64,000 nucleotides of DNA from Poriferisodalis sp026713105 (GCA_965115995.1 OZ220472.1:2728001-2792000), one strand, 5' to 3'; positions 18,689 to 26,999 are shown, counted from the first letter of the stretch. Notes: a model not told the origin generated them from the letters alone. A program made the numbers and translations.

Positions 18689-19426
18689 ATGGCCATTCCT
18701 CTCGACCAGATCACGTCGATGCCGGCGTTCTCGCCGTACTTCCCGCCGCCGCCTGCGCGCTATCGCAACGTCAAGTTCCAGTACGTCTATTTCCGGGCGA
18801 GCCTCGAAGCGATCGACCGGGTTCTGCCGGAATGCTTCGAGCCAAGCCCCGACGGCATGTGCGCGGCCATCGGCCTGACCGTCCCGTGGTGTTCCAGCTA
18901 CGGGGCATTCGACGAGAGCGTCCTGTCCGTCAAGTGCGTCTATGAGGGCACCGAGGGCTGGTTCGCACCCGTCGTGTTTCTCAACTCCAAGTCCAGCATC
19001 CCCGCAGGTCGAGAGATCTACGGCACGCCGAAGGTGCACGCAGACTTCGAGATCGGATTCGACGAGCGCGTCATGTACACGAACACCTTCGTCGGCGGGA
19101 CGATGCTGATGGGCGTGCGTTCGACAATGCACCTGCCCGCCGCCCCTGACGAGATGCCTTCGGGCAATCCGGCGTGGCGGATCAAGGCAATCCCCCGCGC
19201 CGACGGCAACGGCGTGGACGTGCTGCAGCTGATCGACGTCACCAACACCACGACCGACCAGGTGATCCATGTGTGCCGGGCGGGCGACGGCGTCGTGCAG
19301 TTCAACCCGTCGCCGATCTACGACCTGTCGGACTTCACGCCGCTCGAGTACTTCGGGGCGTTCTACGTCGAGCTGGACATGACCGAGAACTGGGGCGAGA
19401 TCGTCAGGGATTTCCTAGCGGAGTGA
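18689..19426 (+). CDS. acetoacetate decarboxylase (ADC) superfamily protein
   Basis: A 245-residue member of the acetoacetate decarboxylase superfamily. The segment IPAGREIYGTPKVHADF aligns with the active-site stretch of clostridial acetoacetate decarboxylase and places a lysine at K115, the Schiff-base position. The adjacent second lysine of the true decarboxylase is V116 here. ADC-like proteins with such changes often catalyse aldol, dehydration or other Schiff-base chemistry, so the activity is left open. The gene starts 70 bases from the divergent DUF4432 gene and ends 7 bases from the convergent class V aminotransferase. Confidence 0.83.
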   Translation: MAIPLDQITSMPAFSPYFPPPPARYRNVKFQYVYFRASLEAIDRVLPECFEPSPDGMCAAIGLTVPWCSSYGAFDESVLSVKCVYEGTEGWFAPVVFLNSKSSIPAGREIYGTPKVHADFEIGFDERVMYTNTFVGGTMLMGVRSTMHLPAAPDEMPSGNPAWRIKAIPRADGNGVDVLQLIDVTNTTTDQVIHVCRAGDGVVQFNPSPIYDLSDFTPLEYFGAFYVELDMTENWGEIVRDFLAE

Positions 19427-19433
19427 TCTGCGC

Positions 19434-20579
19434 TCAGCGGGTTCGCCGGGCGCATCTCTCGATGACAGCGAGGAAGTGGTCGAGCTCTTCTTGGGTGTTG
19501 TAGAAGGTCGGGTCGCAGCGGATGCCGTCGAGAAAGCTGCCGCAGTAGATGCGCTCGGCCTTCAGCTCGAGGTGGACGGCCGCTGCATCGGGAATCCTGA
19601 AGAACACGATGCCGGCCCGTTCGTCAGCCGGCAGCGGGGTCCAGATCTCGAGGCCCAGTCGGCCCAGCCCGTCCAGCAGGTACTGGGTCAGATCCCTGAC
19701 TCGGCGTTCGATGAACGGGCGGCCGATGTCATTCAGCAGGTCGAGGCCGGCGAGTGCTCCGGCGATGCCGACGAGATTGGGTATCCCCCCTTGGAATCGG
19801 CCGGCGTCGTCGTGAAGCTCGCAGTTGCGTACGTCCCACTGGTCGACGTTCGCGGCTGACATCCAGCCGACGGTGGGCGGTGTCGCATCGAGATGCTGAT
19901 CGGCCACGTAGAGGTAGCCGACGCCGGTGGGTCCCATCAGCCACTTGCTCGTCGTGCCGGCCAGAAAATCCACGGGTGTCGCACCGACATCGACGTCGAT
20001 CACCCCCAGCGCCTGTGCGGCGTCGACGATCAGCGGAACTCCGGCCGCCTGGGCCATGTCGGCCAGCGGTGCGAGGTCGTAGCGGTAACCGCTGCCCACG
20101 GTGACGGCACAGACGGAAACACATGCCGTCTCGGTGTCGATCGCCGCTTCGATGTCTTCGAGTGCGACGCGTCCGGCTCGTTGCTCGACGAAGCGGACAT
20201 CAGGTATCGCAGATGTGCTCGCAAGCCACTGGTACGTGCTCGACATGAAGGCCAGATCGGTGAGCACCACGTTCTGCTCGGGCGTCGGGGCGAGAATCTG
20301 CGCAGCGATATTGAGACCGGCTGTCGTGGATTCGGTGATCACGATGTTGCCCGGTTCGGTGTGCAGCAGGCTTGCCAGCCGCTCCTTCAGCAGGCCGAAT
20401 CGTTCGTACCCGGCGTGGAAGGCATCTTCTCCACCGCGTGCGCATTCATCGACGGCGTTGTTCATGGACTCGGACACGGGTCTGGCGAGGGGATGGATGC
20501 TGCCGTTGTAGAGATAGGTCCAGTGATCGACGACCGGGAACAGCTCCCGCAGGTCCGACACCGTCTGCTCGCCGGTCAT
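19434..20579 (-). CDS. class V aminotransferase (cysteine desulfurase-like fold)
   Basis: A 381-residue fold-type I PLP enzyme of the class V family. It has ITESTTAGLN (81-90), D186 with Q189 in VDAAQALG, and the Schiff-base lysine K212 in AGTTSKWLMGPTG. The family includes isopenicillin-N epimerase-like, kynureninase-like, serine-glyoxylate and cysteine-desulfurase-like enzymes. No conserved desulfurase cysteine loop is evident near the C-terminus, so an aminotransferase, lyase or epimerase role is more likely. Its ATG overlaps the stop of the upstream nagA-like gene (ATGA at 20576-20579), so the two are translationally coupled. Confidence 0.85.
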   Translation of the reverse strand: MTGEQTVSDLRELFPVVDHWTYLYNGSIHPLARPVSESMNNAVDECARGGEDAFHAGYERFGLLKERLASLLHTEPGNIVITESTTAGLNIAAQILAPTPEQNVVLTDLAFMSSTYQWLASTSAIPDVRFVEQRAGRVALEDIEAAIDTETACVSVCAVTVGSGYRYDLAPLADMAQAAGVPLIVDAAQALGVIDVDVGATPVDFLAGTTSKWLMGPTGVGYLYVADQHLDATPPTVGWMSAANVDQWDVRNCELHDDAGRFQGGIPNLVGIAGALAGLDLLNDIGRPFIERRVRDLTQYLLDGLGRLGLEIWTPLPADERAGIVFFRIPDAAAVHLELKAERIYCGSFLDGIRCDPTFYNTQEELDHFLAVIERCARRTR

Positions 20580-21796
20580 CGCAGCGCCCCCGGCTCGGTC
20601 GAATACACCAGCCCGCCGCCGACCAGGGTGTGCTCGACGTTGCCGTCGCTGTCGAGCACCGTGATGTCGGCGTCCTTGCCCGGAGCCAGGCTGCCTTTGT
20701 TGGCGAAAATCCCTACCGCTCTCGCGGGCGCCTCGGTCGCCATCACCAGCGCCGTCTCAACGGGGACCGAGGCGACCGCTGCAAAATTCCGCACAGCGTT
20801 CGACATCGACATCACGCTCCCGCAGAGCCAGCCGCCCGCGAGCCGTGCGACGTCTTCATTCGCACTCGTGACCAGTTCCTGGCCGTCACTCATCTGGTGG
20901 TCACCGGGCTCGAGGCCGGCCGCGAACATCGCGTCGGTGATCAACGACAGCTTCGCTTCGCCCTTGCAGCGCAATGCGAGCTTCACCAACGCTTCGTTCA
21001 CGTGGGCGCACGCCGAATCGCACACGATGTCAGCAGTGAGGTCGTCGTCGATGAGTGCGAGTTCCTCCAGACCGACTCGTCTGGTTCCGTCGTAGCCCTG
21101 CGCTTCGGGCGGTTGTCGGGGTTCCATGGCGTTGAAGAGATGGGTGACGTGCGTGGCACCTGCGCTGCGGGCCGCCGCATAGTCGGCCGGTGTGGCGTCG
21201 GAATGGCCGAGCGACACCAGGGCGCCTGCGGCGGCGAACTGTCTGATCGCCTCGATCGCTCCGGGCTGCTCGGGCGCGATCGTGACCATTGCCAGCGCCC
21301 GACCCGACGCCTGGATCAGCCGCTCGACAGCGTCGGGGTGTGCGTCGAGAACGAAATCGGGACGCTGGGCGCCGTATCGCGGATTGAGGAAGGGCCCTTC
21401 GAGGTGGACGCCTCCGATGGTGGCGCCGCCGTCGACAGGTCCCGACGATGCTTGGATCTTGGCGGCCGATTCGAGCATGGCGGGCAGTTCGTTCGTCATC
21501 AACGTCGGCAACAAGTACGTGCAACCGCCGCTCGCGACATGTCGGGCCATGCCGACCGGGTCATCCTCGGCGTAGCAGCCGCCCGACCCGTGAATGTGCA
21601 GATCGATGAAGCCCGGCGAGATGATCCGGTCGGGTACGTCGAGGCAGCGAGCGTCTGGCGGAATATCGAGCCCGTCCCGCTGGCCGGCCGCCACGATCTG
21701 TTGGCCCAGCACGAGGACAACTCCGTCGTCGACGATGGCTCGTTCGATCAGGACACGACCTGTGATTGCCAGCGGGCGTGCAGCGTCTGCTGACAT
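20576..21796 (-). CDS. nagA: N-acetylglucosamine-6-phosphate deacetylase
   Basis: A 406-residue amidohydrolase matching NagA, which removes acetate from GlcNAc-6-phosphate to give glucosamine-6-phosphate. The motifs in order are FIDLHIHGSGG (H67, H69), HLEGPFLNPRYGA with the metal-binding Glu, SLGHSDATP, THLFNAMEP and SLITDAM with the catalytic Asp. Many actinobacterial NagA proteins keep the HxH pair that E. coli NagA has lost. It heads a coupled pair with the class V aminotransferase. No nagB or sugar transporter is adjacent. It could handle amino sugars from cell-wall fragments. Confidence 0.88.
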   Translation of the reverse strand: MSADAARPLAITGRVLIERAIVDDGVVLVLGQQIVAAGQRDGLDIPPDARCLDVPDRIISPGFIDLHIHGSGGCYAEDDPVGMARHVASGGCTYLLPTLMTNELPAMLESAAKIQASSGPVDGGATIGGVHLEGPFLNPRYGAQRPDFVLDAHPDAVERLIQASGRALAMVTIAPEQPGAIEAIRQFAAAGALVSLGHSDATPADYAAARSAGATHVTHLFNAMEPRQPPEAQGYDGTRRVGLEELALIDDDLTADIVCDSACAHVNEALVKLALRCKGEAKLSLITDAMFAAGLEPGDHQMSDGQELVTSANEDVARLAGGWLCGSVMSMSNAVRNFAAVASVPVETALVMATEAPARAVGIFANKGSLAPGKDADITVLDSDGNVEHTLVGGGLVYSTEPGALR

Positions 21797-21936
21797 CTAG
21801 CGACCGTTCCGGTGCGAGCCCCGAACTTCGCCGAGCGGCTGCGACATCTTGGGTACACCCATCACGCATCCCCCCGGAATTCGCGGTGCTCCGCGTGGGC
21901 TCTCACGCTAAACGACATGCCTCGCGGGGGTGGCTC

Positions 21937-21939
21937 TAA
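21937..21939. repeat. target-site duplication, left copy (TAA)
   Basis: TAA immediately precedes the left inverted repeat of the IS5-family element and is matched by TAA at 22908-22910. A 3-base TNA duplication is typical of a subgroup of IS5 elements. Confidence 0.7.
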
Positions 21940-21956
21940 GAGGATGCGCCAATAGG
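21940..21956 (+). repeat. left terminal inverted repeat of the IS5-family element
   Basis: A 17-base end matching the right end at 15 positions (mismatches at bases 5 and 6). The shared core is GCGCCAATAGG. Confidence 0.8.
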
Positions 21957-21960
21957 TGGG

Positions 21961-22857
21961 TCAGTGGGGGTCCCAGCGGTCTCGGTGGTCGATGAGCTTG
22001 ATGGTGATGATCAAGGAGACGGCGAGGGCGGTCTGTGCGAGGCGGTGCTCGGGTTTTCGGTCGGTGTTGCGTCGTAGTTGCCCGTAGCTGGACAGCCATG
22101 AGTTGGCGCGCTCGACTCGCCAGCGCAGCCCCAGCGGTGTTTGGACGGGTTCGGCGGGGCGGTCGTGGCCGGGTTTGCGCTTGGGGGGCCTCACCAAGTC
22201 GGTGATGCCCGCCGCGGCTGCTGCGTGGTCGACGCGGGCGCCCCAGTAGCCGCGGTCGAGGTGCAAGGTGTCGATGTCGTGGTGCAGGCCGCGTTCGACG
22301 ATCTGGTCCACGGTGGGGCCAAACAGCATGATGTCGTTGCGGTTCGCGCCGTCTGCGGCCCACGCGACCGGGATGCCCGCCCCGTCGACCGCTACGGACA
22401 ACTTCCAGCCCAGTTTGCGCCTGTCAACAGGGCTTTTGCCGGTTCCAGGGCCGCCGCAAGGGGCCTTGTGGATCGATCCGTCGATGCACACATCGGGCAG
22501 CCGCAGACCCATGATGCGGTCCCAGGCGGCGAGCGCCTCCGCGGCAACGGCGTCGAACACACCCGCCGCGACCCACTCGTCGCGTCTGCGGCGCAGCGTC
22601 GTGTCCGACACTTGGTTGTCCAACAAGGTCTCCACCGACACCCACGAACAGCCCAGCGCCAGCCGCCACACGATCCCCTGCAAGCACAACCGGTCGCTGA
22701 CGCGCGGACGGTGGCAGCCCAGCGGGTGCCGATCCGGTGCCCGAGGCAACCGCGGCTCCACCGCCGCCCAGATCACATCCACCACAGCCTTCGCCAAAGC
22801 GCGCATGATGAGCAGGCACCTCCGCCAGTCGTCGGTTCGGAAAGCAGCCCGCATCAC
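21961..22857 (-). CDS. IS5-family transposase (DDE type)
   Basis: A 298-residue transposase. An N-terminal DUF4096-like region (WAAVEPRLPRAP..., GIVWRLALGCSW) is followed by the DDE catalytic domain: first Asp in VCIDGSIHKAP, second Asp in LHLDRGYWG and the Glu in RWRVERANSWL. The stop is 21 bases inside the left end of the element. GTG at 22857 and ATG at 22854 are the longest starts, but the family usually begins nearer the ATG at 22806 (MRALAKAVVD), so the first 17 residues are uncertain. The frame is uninterrupted, so the enzyme is probably functional. Confidence 0.9.
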   Translation of the reverse strand: MMRAAFRTDDWRRCLLIMRALAKAVVDVIWAAVEPRLPRAPDRHPLGCHRPRVSDRLCLQGIVWRLALGCSWVSVETLLDNQVSDTTLRRRRDEWVAAGVFDAVAAEALAAWDRIMGLRLPDVCIDGSIHKAPCGGPGTGKSPVDRRKLGWKLSVAVDGAGIPVAWAADGANRNDIMLFGPTVDQIVERGLHHDIDTLHLDRGYWGARVDHAAAAAGITDLVRPPKRKPGHDRPAEPVQTPLGLRWRVERANSWLSSYGQLRRNTDRKPEHRLAQTALAVSLIITIKLIDHRDRWDPH

Positions 22858-22890
22858 AGCGAGCCCAACCCGACGACTGGTGGATGGTCG

Positions 22891-22907
22891 CCTATTGGCG
22901 CGGCCTC
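22891..22907 (-). repeat. right terminal inverted repeat of the IS5-family element
   Basis: On the minus strand it reads GAGGCCGCGCCAATAGG, matching the left end at 15 of 17 positions. TAA follows at 22908-22910. Confidence 0.8.
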
Positions 22908-22919
22908 TAAGGTTTGGAG

Positions 22920-23789
22920 ATGACGGCCGTCGTCACGCGCGCGGACGTGGCGTTCTACGAGGAACATGGCTACCTCGTCGTGCCCGATGTCCTGTCCGAG
23001 GCCGAGCTCGAGGTGATCCGCGGCGAGCTCGACCAGTTGGTCGAGCGAGCGTGCGAGGTGACCGAGAACGACGACGTATTCGACCTCGAGGACAATCACA
23101 CCCCCGCGGTGCCGAAGATCAGACGGATCAAGAGCCCCGACGCGGTCATGCCGAGTGTGGCGGCGCTCCTTGGCCACCCCGGCATGCTCGATGTGCTCGC
23201 CCAGTTGCTCGGGTCGGGGGTTCGCTTCCAGGTCAGCAAGCTCAACATGAAGGCCGCCCACGACGGCTCAGCGGTCGAGTGGCATCAGGACTGGGCGTTT
23301 CACCCGCACACCAATGACGACCTGCTCACCGTCGGGGTCATGCTCGACGATGTCGACGAGACCAACGGGCCCTTGTGCGTGCTGCCCGGAAGCCATCGAG
23401 GCGAGATCCACGATCACCATGCGAACGGCTACTTCAGCGGCGCCATCGACCCGGTCAAGAACTCGATCGATTTCTCAGCCGCTGTCCCATTGGTCGGCAC
23501 TGCGGGTTCGATGACGTTTCACCATGTGCGCGCCGTGCACGGCTCGGCCCCGAATCGGTCGGTGCGCCAGCGGAATCTGCTGCTGTTCCAGTTCGCTGCG
23601 AACGACGCGTTTCCGCTGGTGCACCCGATCGGCGACCTCGCCAGCTTCGACCGGATGATCGTTGCGGGCGAACCCACGATCGAGCCGCGGGTGACCGAGG
23701 TGCCGGTCAGGATGCCGTTGCCGCCCGCACCCCTGGAAGGCTCGATCTACGAGATCCAGCGATCGATGGCGAACCGATTCTTCGACTGA
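22920..23789 (+). CDS. phytanoyl-CoA dioxygenase (PhyH) family protein, copy 2
   Basis: A 289-residue Fe(II)/2-oxoglutarate oxygenase. The iron ligands are H122 and D124 (EWHQDWAFHP) and H207 in HHVRAVHGSAPNRS, with the arginine shortly after as 2-oxoglutarate ligand. It is clearly divergent from the PhyH protein at 8151. The ATG at 22920 lies 12 bases after the end of the IS element. TAAGG at 22908-22912, made partly of the target duplication, gives a usable ribosome-binding site 7 bases upstream. The native promoter has probably been separated by the insertion, so expression may now depend on the element or be lost. Confidence 0.87.
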   Translation: MTAVVTRADVAFYEEHGYLVVPDVLSEAELEVIRGELDQLVERACEVTENDDVFDLEDNHTPAVPKIRRIKSPDAVMPSVAALLGHPGMLDVLAQLLGSGVRFQVSKLNMKAAHDGSAVEWHQDWAFHPHTNDDLLTVGVMLDDVDETNGPLCVLPGSHRGEIHDHHANGYFSGAIDPVKNSIDFSAAVPLVGTAGSMTFHHVRAVHGSAPNRSVRQRNLLLFQFAANDAFPLVHPIGDLASFDRMIVAGEPTIEPRVTEVPVRMPLPPAPLEGSIYEIQRSMANRFFD

Positions 23790-23804
23790 AGTCGACTGCT
23801 CGGG

Positions 23805-24689
23805 CTATTCCTCGTACTCGGGGAAGTCGAGGTCGTCGTAGGTGATGGTGAATCCTTCGCCGAAGTAGCGGGAGCTGATCTGGGCAAGCGTTCCGTCGGC
23901 TTTCATCTCGGCGAGCGCTTCATTGATCGGCTCCACCCATTCGCTGCCCCTGGGGAAGATGAATCCGAGCTGGTCCGATGACAGCGATCCACCGATCAGC
24001 TCGACTTCGTCGGCGTTCTCGCCGATGTATCCCTGCCCGGCGGTCTCGTCGATGATCACGGCGTCCACATCACCGGCGATCAGTGACTGCACCACGAAGC
24101 CGAATTCCTCGTAGGGCTCGACCCGGTCCTCGCCGACCAGCTCGACGCCGGTGTCGTAGTTGGTGGTGCCGATCTGGGTTCCGAGCACGAAATCACCGGC
24201 GGCGAAGCTGGCGCCGTCGCTGAAGCGGTTCTCGCCTTTGCGCACCATCAGCCGCTGGTCGACGTTGATGTAGCCGTCGGAGAAGTCGACGATCTCGGCC
24301 CGCTCGGCGGTGATGGTGATGCCGTCGGCTGCCATGTCGAACTGCCCGTCGGCGACGGCCTGGATCATCGGCTCCCACGGGAAGTTCTCGAACACCGGCG
24401 TGCAGCCGATGCGCTCGCAGATCTCCTCGAGCACGTCGTAGTCCCAGCCTGTCGGCTCGCCGGTCTCGGGGTCGAGGTAGTTGAACGGCAGGTAGGCGTT
24501 CTCGACAGCGACGGTCAGCTCGTCAGCGCTGGAGTCGTCCCCACACCCGGCGAGGCCTAATCCGGCCAGCAATGCCACCACAAGCCCGAGGGACCAGCGA
24601 CGGCATCCAATCGTGCTTCGTTTCGAGTTTCGGTGAGAGCCGATGCGTCCCTCGCCGGTTCGGTGCGCGCGAATCGGAGGTCGGTTCAC
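23805..24689 (-). CDS. polar amino acid ABC transporter substrate-binding lipoprotein (SBP family 3)
   Basis: A 294-residue family 3 solute-binding protein. A long, Arg-rich leader and hydrophobic segment end in the lipobox LGLAGC (C49). Then ELTVAVENAYLPFNYLDPETGEPTGWDYDVLEEI and DMAADGITITAERAEIVDFSDGY are classic amino-acid-binding signatures. The GTG at 24689 overlaps the stop of the upstream SRPBCC gene (GTGA), a sign of translational coupling. No permease or ATPase gene lies beside it, so it is an orphan binding protein that would work with a transporter encoded elsewhere or serve as a sensor. Confidence 0.87.
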   Translation of the reverse strand: MNRPPIRAHRTGEGRIGSHRNSKRSTIGCRRWSLGLVVALLAGLGLAGCGDDSSADELTVAVENAYLPFNYLDPETGEPTGWDYDVLEEICERIGCTPVFENFPWEPMIQAVADGQFDMAADGITITAERAEIVDFSDGYINVDQRLMVRKGENRFSDGASFAAGDFVLGTQIGTTNYDTGVELVGEDRVEPYEEFGFVVQSLIAGDVDAVIIDETAGQGYIGENADEVELIGGSLSSDQLGFIFPRGSEWVEPINEALAEMKADGTLAQISSRYFGEGFTITYDDLDFPEYEE

Positions 24690-25459
24690 TCAGGACCCGG
24701 AGCGCGGCTGTCGAGCCAGGCGCGCCAGCAGGTGTCGTCGCGCTCGGCCGCTGCGGCGCCGTCGGGGCCGTAGAGGTAGAGCCACACCGAGACCATCGTG
24801 AACCCTCCCCCGTCCTCGGAGGTCAGGAATCCGGTACCAGGTGCGGGGGTGTCAAGCAGCAGGCTGATGCGGCGCGGGCCAGTGTCGACGACCGTGCCGC
24901 CCAGCTTCGTGTCGTCGGCGGCGGCCACGTCGAACCGATCGCCGATGCTGGGCATCTGGCTGATGCCGAGCCCGCCGGCGAGGATCTCCCAGCCCTGCTC
25001 GGGTGTGACCGGCCACATCACCATGGGAAGCGCTGAGGTTGCCGTCTGTCCGGCGAAGTGCTCGAGGTGGAGCTGCAGGTTGGACATGAACAGCTTCCAG
25101 CCGTCAATCATGGCGTCGTACTGCGGGTCGTCGTCGCCGAAGCCGGCGTTGTGCAGCCGCACGGTGCAGGTGTTGTCGTCGTGCGGCTCGACGGTCCACT
25201 CGAACGACAGGCCCTCGACGCCCTCGCCTCCGTCGAACACGATCCGGTGCGGCGGCTCCCAGACCGCGACGCGGCCATCGATCTGCATCTCGGGCTCGGG
25301 CCCGAACGATGCCGTGCCCGTTCCCCCAGCGCGTTCCTCAACGGTGTGTGGCACGTACCACGCCGAGATGCCCGGCCCCGTCGCCACCGCTCGCCACACC
25401 GTGTCGATGTCGCCAACGACCTCGACCGAAAGATCGATCACCCGTCCCGTGTCCGTCAT
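24686..25459 (-). CDS. SRPBCC/AHSA1 family protein with C-terminal extension
   Basis: A 257-residue protein. Residues 1-140 form a START-like AHSA1 domain (SVEVVGDIDTVWRAVATGPGISAWY, then a strand with FEWTVEPHDDNTCTVRLHNAGFG). About 110 further residues carry WPVTPEQGWEIL and may form a second, degenerate domain. Such proteins bind small hydrophobic ligands; no function is assigned. The ATG at 25459 begins at MTDTGRVIDLSVEV, the natural start of the domain; a longer in-frame start at 25516 adds unrelated residues. It is coupled by a 4-base overlap to the orphan amino-acid-binding lipoprotein. Confidence 0.8.
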   Translation of the reverse strand: MTDTGRVIDLSVEVVGDIDTVWRAVATGPGISAWYVPHTVEERAGGTGTASFGPEPEMQIDGRVAVWEPPHRIVFDGGEGVEGLSFEWTVEPHDDNTCTVRLHNAGFGDDDPQYDAMIDGWKLFMSNLQLHLEHFAGQTATSALPMVMWPVTPEQGWEILAGGLGISQMPSIGDRFDVAAADDTKLGGTVVDTGPRRISLLLDTPAPGTGFLTSEDGGGFTMVSVWLYLYGPDGAAAAERDDTCWRAWLDSRAPGPE

Positions 25460-25571
25460 GCCTACAGCCTGCCGCGTTCGACCGTTGTCTGCGACAACTT
25501 CGTCACTGTGCATCAAAGCGGCCGCCCGGCAAAGGCGTTCGCCATGACTGAAGCCGGGCAGTCGCTGATTG

Positions 25572-26501
25572 CTAGCTGTTCGATGGCGGGGTCGGGGCTA
25601 GCACGTCGAGCCAGAAGGTCGTCATGTCTTCGACGAAGAGGGACGCGAGCTCGGGGCTGCCGCCGATGTGGGCGCCGCGGACGCCGTATCCCGCGTTGAT
25701 GGCGTAGAGGAAGCCGTCGAGATCGACCATCGATCGGTCCGGCTCGTCCGCGGTCGGCCGGATGAAGGCGCCGTCATCGGCGATGTAGACCGTGGGCGCT
25801 CCTGGCGTCACGGCAGCGTCGGGAATGTGCTCGAGCGGCGTGGTGCGGTCGAAGCTGTGGTGGGCGTCGGGCACGATTCGCGCCGAGGCGTCGCCGCCCG
25901 CGACTCGCATGGCCCCGATGTGGGCTTGCGCCTGCATCGGCGAGCACCAGTCGTCTTGGTCGCCGATGATCGCTCTGACACGCGTGCCGCCGACACAAGG
26001 GTCGACGAACTGGTGGCCGCACCAGGGATAGGCGGCATAGACGCCCGCCAGCTTCGGGGCGCCGGCGGCTGCGGCGAGGTGCACCGACGCAGCGCTGAGC
26101 ACAGCCGAGCCGCCCCGGCTGTGGCCCTGCGCACCGATGCGGGTCGCGTCGATATCGGGGCGTTGGGCGAGCACTTCGGCAGTAGCGAGGACATCCCATG
26201 CGCTCGCCGCGAACGAGTACTGGACTTGGTTGGCGACGGTCGAGGTGACGCTGCGAGGACCGAAGGGATCGACGCCGCATGCGGCGATGCCAAGCTCGGT
26301 GAGCGCCGACGCGTGCGCGAGGTGATGGGGCTGGAGCCCGAGACTGCCGGGGACGACGATCACCGCCGGAAACGGCCCAGGCCCGTCGGGCAGAAAGAGC
26401 TTCGCCCAGATGTCCTGGCACTCCATGGCGTCGGGGTCGGAGATGGCCTGGTGATAGTTCGTGGGGTTCGCCGAGGGGATGGTGAGCGCAATGTCGGCCA
26501 T
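25572..26501 (-). CDS. dienelactone hydrolase-like alpha/beta hydrolase
   Basis: A 309-residue alpha/beta hydrolase resembling the dienelactone hydrolase family. The nucleophile elbow is GHSRGG with S128; true dienelactone hydrolase uses Cys. D181 or D184 in IIGDQDDW and the His in PDAHHSFD complete a plausible triad. The ATG at 26501 begins at MADIALTIPSAN; the reading frame continues open upstream for a long way but without coding character. It is divergent from the RDD-family gene across 87 bases. The substrate is unknown. Confidence 0.82.
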   Translation of the reverse strand: MADIALTIPSANPTNYHQAISDPDAMECQDIWAKLFLPDGPGPFPAVIVVPGSLGLQPHHLAHASALTELGIAACGVDPFGPRSVTSTVANQVQYSFAASAWDVLATAEVLAQRPDIDATRIGAQGHSRGGSAVLSAASVHLAAAAGAPKLAGVYAAYPWCGHQFVDPCVGGTRVRAIIGDQDDWCSPMQAQAHIGAMRVAGGDASARIVPDAHHSFDRTTPLEHIPDAAVTPGAPTVYIADDGAFIRPTADEPDRSMVDLDGFLYAINAGYGVRGAHIGGSPELASLFVEDMTTFWLDVLAPTPPSNS

Positions 26502-26588
26502 TCGCACAGCCTGCCGCGTTCCGACCCGTCCGGTTTCCACACAACGCCGATCACTGCGCCGGCGGAGGCGCGCTGACAGACTCGCCGC

Positions 26589-26999
26589 GTGTCCGATGGC
26601 TTCGAGCCGCCGCAGAACGAGCCATATGCGCACGTGACCAGCGCGGGACCCATTCGGCGCCTGACGGCCCACGTGATCGACGGGTTCTTCGGCCTGCTGG
26701 TTCTCATGTTCTGGTGGCTCATCTTCGTCTACCTGCCGTGCTGGCTCTTCGTGCTGGCATGGGGTCAGACGCCGGGCAAGTTCTTCACCGGATTGGTGGC
26801 GGTGCGATCCGACGGCACCCCATTCGGCTGGGGCCGCATGTTCGTCCGTGAAGTCTTCCAACGCCTCTTCTGGGCCGTCTCGCTGGGCTTCGGGTCGATC
26901 TTGGACGCGGGTGTTCTGATGCTGAGTCGCGACCGCCGGTCGGTCACCGACCGGGTCGTGGGCAGCACCATCGTCCGCGTCTCGGCCCTGCAGAGCTAG
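26589..26999 (+). CDS. RDD family integral membrane protein
   Basis: A 136-residue membrane protein. The RDD signature appears as PIRRLTAHVIDGFFG (Arg and Asp of the first segment) and the late TDRVVGSTIV (second Asp). Hydrophobic segments lie at about residues 33-57 and 95-110, with the conserved QTPGKFFTGLVAV loop between them. RDD proteins are small membrane proteins, some linked to ion transport; the role here is unknown. The GTG start at 26589 is 87 bases from the divergent hydrolase. It ends 42 bases before the antitoxin start. Confidence 0.8.
   Translation: MSDGFEPPQNEPYAHVTSAGPIRRLTAHVIDGFFGLLVLMFWWLIFVYLPCWLFVLAWGQTPGKFFTGLVAVRSDGTPFGWGRMFVREVFQRLFWAVSLGFGSILDAGVLMLSRDRRSVTDRVVGSTIVRVSALQS

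Larger units (their letters stand above)
21940..22907 (-). mobile_element. complete IS5-family insertion sequence, 968 bp
   Basis: The element is bounded by imperfect 17-base terminal inverted repeats, GAGGATGCGCCAATAGG at 21940-21956 and its partner at 22891-22907 (reads GAGGCCGCGCCAATAGG on the minus strand), 15 of 17 identical. It is flanked by a TAA duplication on both sides. It encodes one intact transposase on the minus strand. The element fills the gap between nagA and a PhyH gene and ends 12 bases before the PhyH start codon. Intact ends, intact transposase and intact target duplication indicate a fairly recent insertion. Confidence 0.88.
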
